NCBI GenBank assembly: GCA_002693605.1
Contig: NZQO01000144.1
Location: forward strand, 1 to 30,536
Length of the DNA: 30,536 nucleotides
Source of the DNA: Flavobacteriaceae bacterium
Lineage (GTDB): Bacteria > Bacteroidota > Bacteroidia > Flavobacteriales > Flavobacteriaceae
Direction: 5' to 3'
Under the pieces are notes generated by a model. It was not told the origin of the DNA. It did no database searches and saw only the letters and a program-made list of their open reading frames with translations. Positions 7,892 to 16,749 of this stretch are shown in pieces (the first letter of the stretch is position 1; the number at the start of each line of letters is the position of its first letter). The position numbers and the translations under genes are program-made.

Positions 7892-9598
7892 TTATAGTAA
7901 ACCATCTGGCTCAAACAACAAGGAACAATTAATCCATTGCCAAATATGGAAACTGCTGTCGCGATTGCCTGACAAATATTTTTCCAATTCCTTTTCTAAT
8001 TTATTTGATTGAAACCAGGGATGTCCTTTTAGCGATAATATGCGCTCGGTAGTCCACGATTTTAGGTCGTCGCCCAGCCATTCCCGTTGCGGTGTTTGCA
8101 GCGCCCTTTTAGGAGCGAGACTTATAGATTCAGGCAATAATTCCTTAACCAACAACCGCAGTACATATTTATTCAGATCGCCTTGAATTTTATATTTTCT
8201 AGGCTGCGCGAATGCGAATTCCACCAAACGGTGGTCCAAAAAAGGCTCCCGCAGCTCGGTACTGGCTGCCATAGAAATACGATCGTTAAAGCGTAGCGCT
8301 CGCGGCAACTTGGTATAGAATAGGTCCCGATACTGTAAATTTAACAGTGAATTTTCAAAGGGCTCTCGATATTCTGGCTTTTCGGCCCGGGCCAAAAAAT
8401 CTGCCGAGAGGACCCCTGGACGAAATGGTGATTTTCTGACACCCTGAATGGTTTCACCTTCTGTGTTACGGTAATAATCATATCCGGCCCATTGCTCGTC
8501 CATTCCTTGACCATCCAGCACCACTTTTACACCCCGTTTCCGGGCTTCAGCAAAAAGTGAGGCATACGCCAAGGTAGGAAATCCCCCATAGGGTTCATCC
8601 TGCTGAGATGCCATTAATCTACTCAACTCAGGTACTTGTTGACCCGCTAATTTAACCTTGTGTAACGGATTTGAAGTGTGGACGATTAACTCTTCCACCC
8701 ACGGCAGCTCATCATAACGTTCGTCCCCAGTGTAGAAAGTGAATGCCCGAATGTCTCCCCCTTTTTTGTGCTTGTTTACCAATGCAAGTAATAAGGAGCT
8801 GTCCACCCCCCCACTTATATTAAAACCTAGAGGAACATCGGCACGAAAACGGAGGGCAATACTATCTTCCAAAAGTCCCAGATAAGTAGTGACCGCCTGC
8901 TCCAGTGGTTTTTCTTCGGATTGTTTTTTAATTTCATTTTCAAAATTATACCATTGCGTAATGGAGAATCGCCCTTGTGCAACTACCATCGAATGACCAG
9001 CGGACAATTGAAAAACACCTTCCCAAAAAGTTTCGTGTGGCATACCATAACTGCCATAGGCAAAGTATGTAGCCCACACTTTTTCGTTAGCCACTCGAGA
9101 AAGTCCTGCCTCAAAAAGTGTTTTTAGTTCGGAAGCAAAATAAAATGTATCATCTTGATATGCGTAATAAAAGGGTTTAACACCGAATCGATCGCGCGCA
9201 GCGAAAAGTTGCTTCCCTTTCCTATCCCATATCGCGAAGGCAAACATTCCATTCAACCGTGCTAAACATTCCTCCCCCCAAGAAATGTATGCAGCTAGGA
9301 GTACTTCGGTATCCGATTGGGTTTTGAAGACGTACTCATTTTTGAGGCAACTTCGCAGTTCCTTATAGTTATAGATTTCGCCGTTAAAGACCAGTATATA
9401 TCTCCCATCGGGAGAATGGAACGGCTGGTTGGCCCCTTCCGATAGATCGATAATGGAAAGTCGGTTATGACCAAGTACGATATTATCTTCAGAAAAAATG
9501 CCGGTATTGTCGGGGCCACGGTGCTGTTGTTTTTTCAGCATGGCCGCCATGGTCTTTTGTGAAGCGTTTATTCCAATAATTCCGGCAATTCCGCACAT
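7892..9598 (-). CDS. asnB: Asparagine-synthase-like glutamine amidotransferase (likely glycan carboxyl amidation)
   Basis: A 568-residue class II glutamine-dependent amidotransferase. The start is ATG 9598, which exposes Cys2 as nucleophile after Met removal (MCGIAG). Glutaminase motifs are RGPD at 27-30 and NGEIYNY at 72-78; the ATP-pyrophosphatase loop SGGVDSS lies at 262-268, followed by the AsnB-like tail. The reaction is transfer of glutamine nitrogen to an AMP-activated carboxylate. In O-antigen clusters this family amidates hexuronic acids (WbpS in Pseudomonas aeruginosa is the known case), so UDP-GalNAcA or its polymer is a likely target. The TAATG overlap with neuA instead ties it to nonulosonate synthesis. 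A housekeeping asparagine synthetase is possible but unlikely here. Confidence 0.9.
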   Translation of the reverse strand: MCGIAGIIGINASQKTMAAMLKKQQHRGPDNTGIFSEDNIVLGHNRLSIIDLSEGANQPFHSPDGRYILVFNGEIYNYKELRSCLKNEYVFKTQSDTEVLLAAYISWGEECLARLNGMFAFAIWDRKGKQLFAARDRFGVKPFYYAYQDDTFYFASELKTLFEAGLSRVANEKVWATYFAYGSYGMPHETFWEGVFQLSAGHSMVVAQGRFSITQWYNFENEIKKQSEEKPLEQAVTTYLGLLEDSIALRFRADVPLGFNISGGVDSSLLLALVNKHKKGGDIRAFTFYTGDERYDELPWVEELIVHTSNPLHKVKLAGQQVPELSRLMASQQDEPYGGFPTLAYASLFAEARKRGVKVVLDGQGMDEQWAGYDYYRNTEGETIQGVRKSPFRPGVLSADFLARAEKPEYREPFENSLLNLQYRDLFYTKLPRALRFNDRISMAASTELREPFLDHRLVEFAFAQPRKYKIQGDLNKYVLRLLVKELLPESISLAPKRALQTPQREWLGDDLKSWTTERILSLKGHPWFQSNKLEKELEKYLSGNRDSSFHIWQWINCSLLFEPDGLL

Positions 9599-10296
9599 TA
9601 TAGATTCAATTTTTTTGCCAGTTGCTCGGCCCTTCGCCAATCTTCCATAGTGTCGATATTTACGTGCCGGGCAGGGTTCGATTGCACATAGCCAATCCGG
9701 TCGCCGTATAGTGAATTTCCTTTCAACAACACCTCGGTTTTAGTAAGATAAATGGAACCGTCGCGAATAAAGGCGGGGGGTAATTCTTGCCTTCTTTTTA
9801 TTGGTTTCTTCTCGCCCGTAGCCAACTGCAATATTCCGTCGTGGGCCACCTCAAAAACCCAGTGCGGATTATATTCATGCGGCACTTCAATTACGGACAA
9901 GAGCGAATCGGTATTTCCCGATTTAAAAGTTTCAATGGCTTGGTCGATATCTTCTGAAGTACGAAACGGAGTGGTTACCTGTAATAGGCACACGGCATCA
10001 AAGCTATCTCCCTGATCGCTTAAGGCGGTAAGAGCGTGCTGTACCACTTCTAAAGAACCGGAATCATCCTGTGCGAATCGTTCTGGCCGCACAAAAGGCA
10101 CCGCTGCTCCGGCCTCTTTGGCGAGGGTACGTAGGGTTTCATCTTCTGAAGAGAAGACGACCCTGTCCAGCAGCTTGGCATTCAGGGCAGCTTGAATAGT
10201 ATATAGCAGTAACGGCTTCCCATTAAGTTTCTTACGGTTTTTATTCGGAATACCCTTACTTCCTCCCCGCGCTGGTATGAGCCCCAATATACGCAT
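9598..10296 (-). CDS. neuA: Acylneuraminate cytidylyltransferase (CMP-nonulosonate synthetase)
   Basis: A 232-residue enzyme that activates a sialic-acid-type sugar with CTP, giving CMP-sugar and pyrophosphate in the cytoplasm. The signature loop IPARGGSKGIPNKN occupies residues 7-20; LLQVTTPFRTSEDI and FIRDGSIYLTK follow as in short NeuA proteins. Length matches single-domain bacterial enzymes of about 220-230 residues, so the extra esterase domain of E. coli NeuA is absent. The ATG shares one base with the neuC stop (TGATG), and its own stop shares one base with the next start (TAATG). Whether the sugar is Neu5Ac or another nonulosonate cannot be told from this gene alone. Confidence 0.93.
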   Translation of the reverse strand: MRILGLIPARGGSKGIPNKNRKKLNGKPLLLYTIQAALNAKLLDRVVFSSEDETLRTLAKEAGAAVPFVRPERFAQDDSGSLEVVQHALTALSDQGDSFDAVCLLQVTTPFRTSEDIDQAIETFKSGNTDSLLSVIEVPHEYNPHWVFEVAHDGILQLATGEKKPIKRRQELPPAFIRDGSIYLTKTEVLLKGNSLYGDRIGYVQSNPARHVNIDTMEDWRRAEQLAKKLNL

Positions 10297-11453
10297 CAGT
10301 AGGTAATGGTCTTGTGAAAGCGCAAATCGGCCTCGGCCAGGATATTGGCAATCTTTGCCCCGCTATCGCCATTTCCGTAAAGAGTACTTTGCGTATTTCT
10401 GGGTTGTTCCAACTGTTGCTTAATTGCCTTATAAATGGCGTCTTCGGAATAAGGGACATCCAATACGTTTTCACCTCGTAGACGCCTATGTTGCCTGCTA
10501 CCTATATTTACCACCGGAACCCCTAAAAACGAACATTCGCGTAACCCCACACTGCTGTTACCGATGAGACATTTGCTGTTATAGAGCAATTTTAGAAAGT
10601 CCACAGGTTCCATATTCTTGAAAAAGTGAATATGTTCTGGATCGTGCGTTTCACGATACGATCTAATTCCATTTGAGGTGCCATCTGCGCCAGCGTCTAC
10701 ATTTGGCCAAAACCAAAAAGTGGGAATCTTTAGCGCGTCTACCGTGCGCAATGTCTGCAGCACATTCTCACGGGCCTGCCGGTACTCTGTTGTAACAGGA
10801 TGTTGCATAACCACCAAGTAGCCTTCGGAAATAGAAAATGTTCCGCCAACACCGCCATATTTTTCAATGGGATTAAAATCGAGTTCAGGATCTTCAAGTA
10901 CCTGTGCGGCCAAATCGATAGAGGGACATCCGGTATTGACCACAAAGTCGGGATCCTCGCCCAATTTGATGACGCGTTCGCGCGCTTCGTCCGAAGCTAC
11001 CAAATGGAGATCGGCCAATTTCGTATTGGCGTGCCGCACCTTCTCATCGATATTTCCCGTAACCTCACCTCCCTGTATGTGCACTAAGGGTATATTTTGA
11101 TAGGCCGCGGCAATGGAGGCGGCAATCGTCTCGAAACGATCGGCAATGGTGACCACGGCATCGGGGCGCAGATTGTAAAATACATTGGAAAGCTCCATAA
11201 CACCGAGCCCTGTGGTTTTGGCCATGGCGGTAGGGTTTTCACCCTCCAGCACCATAAACACTTTTTCGGTAATTGTAAATCCGTCTTTTTCGATAAAATC
11301 AACAGCCGTGCCATAGCGATCCAATAGAGCAGACCCTGCAATCACCAATTGCAGCTCCAAATTGGGGTGCGCCTGTATGGCGGACAGGGCAGTCTTAATC
11401 CGGCTATAGGAAGGACGGGCCGTAATGACCACGCAAATTTTACGCTTTGCCAT
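10296..11453 (-). CDS. neuC: UDP-N-acetylglucosamine 2-epimerase, hydrolysing
   Basis: A 385-residue enzyme of the GT-B-like epimerase family, which hydrolyses and epimerises a UDP-HexNAc to the free 2-epimer (ManNAc from UDP-GlcNAc), the first step toward sialic acid. Motifs seen: ARPSYS at 12-17, ADRFE at 104-108, HIQGGEVTGNIDEKVRHA at 125-142 and IGNSSVGLREC in the C-terminal domain. HIQGGExTG is the usual marker of the hydrolysing branch rather than non-hydrolysing WecB. The start overlaps the end of neuB by 14 bases. A relative acting on UDP-diacetylbacillosamine in legionaminic acid synthesis is the alternative; the extra genes for that route are not in this window. Confidence 0.92.
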   Translation of the reverse strand: MAKRKICVVITARPSYSRIKTALSAIQAHPNLELQLVIAGSALLDRYGTAVDFIEKDGFTITEKVFMVLEGENPTAMAKTTGLGVMELSNVFYNLRPDAVVTIADRFETIAASIAAAYQNIPLVHIQGGEVTGNIDEKVRHANTKLADLHLVASDEARERVIKLGEDPDFVVNTGCPSIDLAAQVLEDPELDFNPIEKYGGVGGTFSISEGYLVVMQHPVTTEYRQARENVLQTLRTVDALKIPTFWFWPNVDAGADGTSNGIRSYRETHDPEHIHFFKNMEPVDFLKLLYNSKCLIGNSSVGLRECSFLGVPVVNIGSRQHRRLRGENVLDVPYSEDAIYKAIKQQLEQPRNTQSTLYGNGDSGAKIANILAEADLRFHKTITY

Positions 11454-12465
11454 TAAAAATATCTGAATGGTTAAGAAATTCCCACTGATTCATAGATCGG
11501 TTCACTTTTTGGCCTAAAACTGTCTCGAATGCCATCGCATCAATGCCATGGCCCTTGGGCTTTTTCGCTTCTAGGTCCTCGAAGCGCAATATATGGCCTT
11601 TTGCGATATTTTTATTGATGGCGAGCGACTTTTCGAAAATCCCCTTCAATTCCGTAAAGTCATCCGAACTGGACTTATCAACGGGATTGTTGAGGGCGGT
11701 GCCGATCTTTCGTACCGCTTTGGCTAATTGGGAGATTTCCGGAATTTCCAGGGAAGAAGAGGCATCGGGCCCGGGATCGTTCGCACGATCGAAAACCGCA
11801 TGGAACTCCAGGATTTCAGCTCCCAAGGTCACTGCGGCAATGCCCGTTTCAATGGTCGCAGAGTGATCGGAATACCCTACTGGAACGTGATACCGCTGTT
11901 TTAATTCGGCAATTGCATTTAGCCCGTAATTTTCTGGTCGCGTAGGGTAACTGGTAGTGCATTGCAGAATGGAAAATGGGACCTCTCGCAGTTTCAAAAA
12001 GGCAACTGTTTTGTTCAATTCGTCGAATGAGCTCATTCCAGAGGATAGGATAACCGGTTTCCCGGTCTGCGCAATCCGCTCTAATAGCAAGAAGTTACTT
12101 ACCTCGCCACTCCCAATTTTATAGCGCTTTACCCCCATTTGCTCGAGTAGATCTACCGCGGCATTGCTAAAGGGAGAGCTCATAAACTCCATGTTATGAC
12201 GCTCGCAACGCGCTTTAAGTTGCTTCCATTGATCTAGGGTAAATTCCATCCGCTTCCAATAATCGAATCGCGTTTTATCATTCGAAAAGCGAATGCGAAA
12301 GGGCTCGTGAATACTGCTCTCCGCTTCCGCAATATGGGTTTGGAACTTTATGGCGTCGATTCCGGTAGGGGCTAGGGCATCAATATATGCTAGCGCCGTT
12401 CGAAAGCTACCGTGGTGGGCCTGGGCTATTTCGGCGATTAGAAAAGGCGTGTTTCGACGGGTCAT
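11440..12465 (-). CDS. neuB: N-acetylneuraminate synthase family (NeuB) with C-terminal SAF domain
   Basis: A 341-residue enzyme that condenses phosphoenolpyruvate with ManNAc or a related sugar to form a nine-carbon nonulosonic acid. TIM-barrel motifs in order: EIAQAHHGS at 12-20, DAIKFQTH at 37-44, SSPFS at 96-100, KIGSGE at 116-121, LQCTTSYP at 167-174 and GYSDHS at 197-202. The tail from about 275 (LAINKNIAKGHIL and VLGQK) is the antifreeze-like SAF domain. One oddity: where many NeuB proteins read EKHFT, this one reads LEFHAVFD at 219-226 before GPDASSSL. It is the first gene after a 279-base gap, so it probably heads its own transcript with neuC, neuA and the amidotransferase. Confidence 0.93.
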   Translation of the reverse strand: MTRRNTPFLIAEIAQAHHGSFRTALAYIDALAPTGIDAIKFQTHIAEAESSIHEPFRIRFSNDKTRFDYWKRMEFTLDQWKQLKARCERHNMEFMSSPFSNAAVDLLEQMGVKRYKIGSGEVSNFLLLERIAQTGKPVILSSGMSSFDELNKTVAFLKLREVPFSILQCTTSYPTRPENYGLNAIAELKQRYHVPVGYSDHSATIETGIAAVTLGAEILEFHAVFDRANDPGPDASSSLEIPEISQLAKAVRKIGTALNNPVDKSSSDDFTELKGIFEKSLAINKNIAKGHILRFEDLEAKKPKGHGIDAMAFETVLGQKVNRSMNQWEFLNHSDIFNGKA

Positions 12466-12744
12466 ATTAAAGTGATTTTTACAACATTTGAAGCTTCTTC
12501 CATTCGGAAAGCGCTGTAAAGGTACAAATAGAACCGCAGGTAAATAGGCAATCTACCTAGTCCGACTCAAATCTTCCTTTTCCCATTCGAGGAATTCATA
12601 GTAATAAGATAGTGCAACTAATATTCCGAGGTTTTAGAAAAATTTCGCCGGTATGAATCCATAAATTGCCGAAACCGCTATAACATTTATCGAAAACGCA
12701 GTAATCTGGGAATAAATAAATATATATTCAAACCTTCATGATAA
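12466..12744 (-). other. Intergenic gap before neuB, probable promoter region
   Basis: This 279-base stretch has no open frame with coding character on either strand. It separates the long GT run upstream from neuB and is the longest gap in the window, so a promoter for neuB-neuC-neuA-asnB is expected here. On the minus strand there are pieces resembling the Bacteroidota TTTG (-33) and TAnnTTTG (-7) elements, but no pair with correct spacing is convincing. I see no clear terminator hairpin with a T-tract for the upstream GT2 either. Confidence 0.4.
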
Positions 12745-13644
12745 CTATCCATATTTTGGATGGGGTAGGTTATTAACCCTTCGAATAGTTCGTTTCGAAA
12801 CCGGATTTCTGCTTTTTAGGGCCTTGGGCAATTTCAAAAAAAAGTTAATAACTCCTTTCCAAAAAGCCATAAAAAAATAAATATCCTTTAAGGCATAGCG
12901 CCTCCAATTATGCCATAGCAACTTGATTAATTTTTTCGGCACGAGTAACTTAGGATAAAACACTATAAAATACAAAGCCGAGTTGCAGAGTTGCCTTTCA
13001 AATCGAAACGTGTTGTTCCCAGAAATTTTCCGCATGCTACGATCCACCCGATGATTAACTGTTATGGCCGTGGTATACAAAATCTCATATCCTTTCTCGA
13101 TCAATTGAATGGAAACCGCACCCTCTTCACCATATATATCCATCCAGAGGGGAAACCCATTGGTTAATAAATAGGCATCTCTTTTAATGGCAAAACCACA
13201 GCCTACAAATGAATTGGCTAGATAGCTCACATTAGGTTGGTGGTTACTAAAAGCTTCTTTGTCATTAGGGTAAATCCCTTTTATTTCCTCAAACGCGACA
13301 ACGGCAATATTGGGATTCTGAGAAAAAAGCTGCTTGGTTCTTTGAATAAAATCCATTTGTAGGGGATGCGCGTCATCATCAAACCCAAATATGATTTCTC
13401 CCCGGGCTTTGGAGTAGAGGCAATTTCGGGCCGGTGAAGCTCCGACGGCCTTATCATTTACCTCCCATGAAACATACGGAAATTCCTCAACAAGTGCTTC
13501 CGAACCATCTGTGCAGCCGTCCAGATAAACGAGAACTTGGTGTTTAGCTTCATCTATACAGTTTTTCAATATAGTTAAAGTAAGCGCCAGTTCGTGCTTT
13601 CTATCTTTGGAAACAATGCAAATGGAAATATCAATAGCGTTCAA
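12745..13644 (-). CDS. Glycosyltransferase family 2, TTG start
   Basis: A 299-residue GT2 enzyme. ISICIVSKDRKHELALTLT at 6-24 is the first strand and loop, YLDGCTDGS at 40-48 the next, ASPARNCLYSKARGEI at 69-84 the middle and FGFDDDAH at 86-93 the metal site. GCGFAIKRDAYL and YGEEGAVSIQLIEKG are the acceptor-side motifs. No ATG is available: the only sensible start is TTG at 13644. It lies in the same reading frame as the upstream GT-B gene, separated from it by TGA and one GCC codon. A full GT2 domain fits this start exactly. The gene ends the 21.8-12.7 kb run. Substrate is unknown. Confidence 0.85.
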   Translation of the reverse strand: MNAIDISICIVSKDRKHELALTLTILKNCIDEAKHQVLVYLDGCTDGSEALVEEFPYVSWEVNDKAVGASPARNCLYSKARGEIIFGFDDDAHPLQMDFIQRTKQLFSQNPNIAVVAFEEIKGIYPNDKEAFSNHQPNVSYLANSFVGCGFAIKRDAYLLTNGFPLWMDIYGEEGAVSIQLIEKGYEILYTTAITVNHRVDRSMRKISGNNTFRFERQLCNSALYFIVFYPKLLVPKKLIKLLWHNWRRYALKDIYFFMAFWKGVINFFLKLPKALKSRNPVSKRTIRRVNNLPHPKYG

Positions 13645-13647
13645 GGC

Positions 13648-14892
13648 TCATATTGTTTTGAATTGCCCCTTTAAAGACGAAGCCGAAAGGTACTCCATCA
13701 AATCTGGCCTATCAAGTTTAAAACTATTTTTATCTTCAGCCCATATAGAATACAATTCCTGAAGTCTTTCTGTTATAGTTTCTATATCGTCTGCGGTTGA
13801 TTGCCATGGGTACGCCTCACCCAATAGCCGTACCGTCTCACTGTTTTTGGGCCCGAGGTACAAAATTGGGTTGTTGGCCATTACTAAATGCGGGAATTTG
13901 CCAGGTAAGAAAGGGCTCAATTCGGCTACCGCTTCCAAGATAATATTTACCGAAGCGGATTGTTCCATTCTTTTAACCGTTTCATAGGTCTCATACCCTT
14001 CGCTGATGTGTACAGAAGGCATATGGGCAGCCTTTTCAGAAAGTCTTGGCTGGTGATAGGATGCAGGGCCTATCAACAATAATTGACTTTCCTCCCGAGC
14101 CTGTGCATTTTCCTTGAGAAATTTCACCCAAGCCTCAAGCAACGGAAACGGGTCGCGCTGCTTCATCATGTTGCCGGCGTGTAGCACCGTGAACTTGGAA
14201 GTATCGAAATAGTCCGGTATTGCGGTATCATTATTATCTTGCTCTGAAAATTGATGCGGAATTATGATACTTTTATCGGTAAAGGCAGGAAAAAATTGCG
14301 CCATCCAGTCCTTTAATTTTAGGCTAGGAAAGGCGACATACCTTGCCTTTTCGGAAACTTCCCTAAAAAAATCTTCTTTCTGACGATGACCAGCCTCGGT
14401 CCAATTATAAGGTGGCGGATAGCAATGAAACGGATAGGGGTCGTGAATGTAGGCCATCCATTTGTCGTGCAACTTGGGCACTTGTAGCATGGCGTGATGG
14501 GGCCGAAAACTGGCACCCTTGCTCAAGGTCAGGATCAGGTCCTCTCCCGAATAGTTTTGCTTTATAGCGTTGGCAATGCTTCGCGAATCGTTAAAATAGG
14601 TAAACGAGAACCCAAACCGATTTTCCAAGAAATGAGAGAAATTCGTATCGAATAGCCGTTGTAATACCCGTTGCGTCCGGCTTAAAAAATAATTTGCTGT
14701 AAATTTCCTTTCCCGTATCGCAATGCAATCGATTTCTGGAAGTTTTATATCCTTTCGCGTATAGTGCAGCACACGAACCCCGAATCCCCCCGCAGCGAAA
14801 TTCTGAATTAGGGCCACATTGGCCTTGGAACCACTGCTGTCTTCTACGTCAATAGACTCCGAAATTATTAGAATTCGGTCACGATTTACCAC
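13648..14892 (-). CDS. GT4-like (GT-B fold) glycosyltransferase
   Basis: A 414-residue protein with GT-B layout. The N-terminal half is RILIISESIDVEDSSGSKAN followed by a Rossmann-like pattern, with a central IHDPYPFHCYPPPYNW and VAFPSLKLKDWMAQFF. The donor half begins FTVLHAGNMMKQRDPFPLLE and has LLLIGPASYHQP; the usual EX7E segment is replaced by NIILEAVAELSPFLPGKFP, a pattern of more distant GT4-like proteins. The start is GTG at 14892, seven bases inside the upstream GT2. It stands just outside the AT-rich block: its line 14101-14160 has 31 of 60 G+C, against 16 of 60 in 14881-14940. The next GT2 follows in the same frame. Substrate is unknown. Confidence 0.78.
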   Translation of the reverse strand: MVNRDRILIISESIDVEDSSGSKANVALIQNFAAGGFGVRVLHYTRKDIKLPEIDCIAIRERKFTANYFLSRTQRVLQRLFDTNFSHFLENRFGFSFTYFNDSRSIANAIKQNYSGEDLILTLSKGASFRPHHAMLQVPKLHDKWMAYIHDPYPFHCYPPPYNWTEAGHRQKEDFFREVSEKARYVAFPSLKLKDWMAQFFPAFTDKSIIIPHQFSEQDNNDTAIPDYFDTSKFTVLHAGNMMKQRDPFPLLEAWVKFLKENAQAREESQLLLIGPASYHQPRLSEKAAHMPSVHISEGYETYETVKRMEQSASVNIILEAVAELSPFLPGKFPHLVMANNPILYLGPKNSETVRLLGEAYPWQSTADDIETITERLQELYSIWAEDKNSFKLDRPDLMEYLSASSLKGQFKTI

Positions 14893-15806
14893 TTTTTAAT
14901 TATAGTCTTATAGGGTTTCCAAAAAGGATACATTTGATATTTTATATAATAATAAAGTTTTGTTGAAGAAGAAACGTTAACTATGTTCATAATTTTTCGC
15001 AGTAATCTCTTATCCCTATATGAAATGGCTAAGCCTGTCAAATATTTTAATAATGAAGGTGTCAAAATTTTTTTTACGACCAAATTATTAATTACTAATA
15101 AAATAGCTGCTTTTTTTGAATTTACTCTCTTAGAATCATTCCGCCAAAATTCTCCGGTGTTAGATTTAGGGTGCTTTCTGCCATAAAAAAGCGTTTTATC
15201 AATTGTAACCCCGTTAAAACCATTGCTTAAAATACGGCTATAAAGTTCCCATTCCTCAGCATATTGCAAATTTTCTTCAAAGCGGAAATTATCAAAACAT
15301 CTTCTGTTCCACATCACTGCGCAGGAGTTGAACGGAACTTCATGGGTGAGGAGCTTTTTAACTGTGCTCCTACCATCCAGTTCAATGCTCATATAGTTTT
15401 CTCGTTGATCAAAATTATAGTGGAAATCACCTGTAAACGTTTCCCTGTGGTATCGGCAAAAAGAATATTTGGAATTTTGCAGCTCCTTAACACAATATTC
15501 AAGATTTTGCGGATGCACGATATCGTCATCGTCAAAGAAAATGATATACTCCCCTATTGCCCTGTCTAACCCAAAATTTCGACAGCCGGGTAGTCCCTTG
15601 CCGTAAGCATCGCTTCGCTTATAATAATCAAATCGGTTGTCTTTCAAATAAGGCTGAATTACCTGCGCCGTATTGTCCGTTCCTCCATCATCAATTATCA
15701 AACATTCAAAATTTTTATAAGACTGTTGCTGAATGGACCGCAGCGTCTCTTCAATAAGATGCGCGCGGTTGTAGGTGGCAAGAATGATGGTTACTTTGGC
15801 ATTCAT
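14886..15806 (-). CDS. Glycosyltransferase family 2
   Basis: A 306-residue GT2. VTIILATYNRAHLIEETL at 5-22, LIIDDGGTDNT at 36-46, GCRNFGLDRA at 74-83 and FFDDDDIVHP at 90-99 are the standard GT-A motifs. The C-terminal third is basic and hydrophobic (KYQMYPFWKPYKTI near the end), as expected for a protein held at the membrane. The ATG overlaps the upstream GT2 stop (ATGA). It looks related to the GT2 genes at 15803-16744 and 20855-21802, which share the xRNxG and DDD layout. It is the last gene of the AT-rich block and the composition changes at its 3' end. Sugar specificity is unknown. Confidence 0.88.
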   Translation of the reverse strand: MNAKVTIILATYNRAHLIEETLRSIQQQSYKNFECLIIDDGGTDNTAQVIQPYLKDNRFDYYKRSDAYGKGLPGCRNFGLDRAIGEYIIFFDDDDIVHPQNLEYCVKELQNSKYSFCRYHRETFTGDFHYNFDQRENYMSIELDGRSTVKKLLTHEVPFNSCAVMWNRRCFDNFRFEENLQYAEEWELYSRILSNGFNGVTIDKTLFYGRKHPKSNTGEFWRNDSKRVNSKKAAILLVINNLVVKKILTPSLLKYLTGLAISYRDKRLLRKIMNIVNVSSSTKLYYYIKYQMYPFWKPYKTIIKKW

Positions 15807-16744
15807 TTCGAAGGATATTTTAACAAACTATATCCCCTCCCAGTCAAACGATAAGTAAGATAACCGATTGCTATTAAAAAAATTTTTCTTTTATTAATAG
15901 TTTCAAACTGAGAAATTAAGAAAGAAAAAATATGCTTTGCCAAATTAGATTTTAATACTAAGGAATCACGCATTAATAAAACTAGCCTTTCAACTAAACA
16001 TTCCCTCATTTTAGGATTAAGTATTCTAGATTTCTTTAATAATAGAAAATGTTTTTTATAGGTTCTGAATACCGAGAGTTGTTGATTGGCGTCCCTGTGT
16101 TCGCTTAATGTTTGACTTTGGTAGCGATTGTATTGTTGCAGTGGTTTTTCGCAAAATACCATCCGAGGATTTAAATAAAGATTTCTCAAGTTAAAATCCC
16201 AATCGTCCAAGACCGTAATTTTATCATCAAATTTTACCTTCAAAAATTCTTTTCGCCACATTGGGCCACTTACATACCACGAGACATTACCAATAACATA
16301 ATCTACAATAATATTTTTTGAGACGATTACATTCTGTTTCAAAATTTTCTGAGCTGAAACATCATAGAAATCCATAGGTGCCACAACTACGTCAGCTTTT
16401 GCTCTCTCAATTCCTCGAAATTTTTCCGTTAGCATTTCGGGATACATAATATCATCATCATCAAAAAACTGCACATATTTACCCTTTACCTTCTGTAAAC
16501 CGAAATTTCTGCAAGATGAAGGGCCGGATACTTGGGCAGATGGTCTTTCATAGTAGAAAATGTTCTTTTTCGCCTTTAAGAACTTCTCAATTACAATTTT
16601 GTCTTCCGGATTGGAACCATCGTCAATAATTATACATTCCCAGTCTTGATAATTTTGGTCCAATAAAGAATTAAGCATTTTAATTAATAATATACTTCGG
16701 TTTTTAGTAGGTACAATAACAGAAATAATTGGATTCTTACCCAT
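15803..16744 (-). CDS. Glycosyltransferase family 2
   Basis: A 313-residue GT2 with IISVIVPTKNRSILLIKML at 6-24, ECIIIDDGSNPED at 36-48, GPSSCRNFGLQKVKG at 74-88 and QFFDDDDIMYPE at 92-103. The acceptor side reads SGPMWRKEFL and DDWDFNLRNL. The basic C-terminus (LTGRGYSLLKYPSK) may associate with the membrane. It starts five bases after the upstream GT2 stop and its own stop is shared with the next start by ATGA. Composition is AT-rich, like its neighbours on both sides. It belongs to the same visible subgroup as 14886-15806. Function beyond sugar transfer is unknown. Confidence 0.88.
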   Translation of the reverse strand: MGKNPIISVIVPTKNRSILLIKMLNSLLDQNYQDWECIIIDDGSNPEDKIVIEKFLKAKKNIFYYERPSAQVSGPSSCRNFGLQKVKGKYVQFFDDDDIMYPEMLTEKFRGIERAKADVVVAPMDFYDVSAQKILKQNVIVSKNIIVDYVIGNVSWYVSGPMWRKEFLKVKFDDKITVLDDWDFNLRNLYLNPRMVFCEKPLQQYNRYQSQTLSEHRDANQQLSVFRTYKKHFLLLKKSRILNPKMRECLVERLVLLMRDSLVLKSNLAKHIFSFLISQFETINKRKIFLIAIGYLTYRLTGRGYSLLKYPSK

Positions 16745-16749
16745 TAATC

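Noticed and set aside
7892..9598. asnB as a housekeeping asparagine synthetase that happens to sit here.
   Set aside because: Overlap with neuA and the strictly glycan context make a dedicated amidation role more likely, though this is not proven.
12466..12744. A specific promoter pair upstream of neuB.
   Set aside because: Partial matches to TTTG and TAnnTTTG exist but none has both elements at proper spacing.
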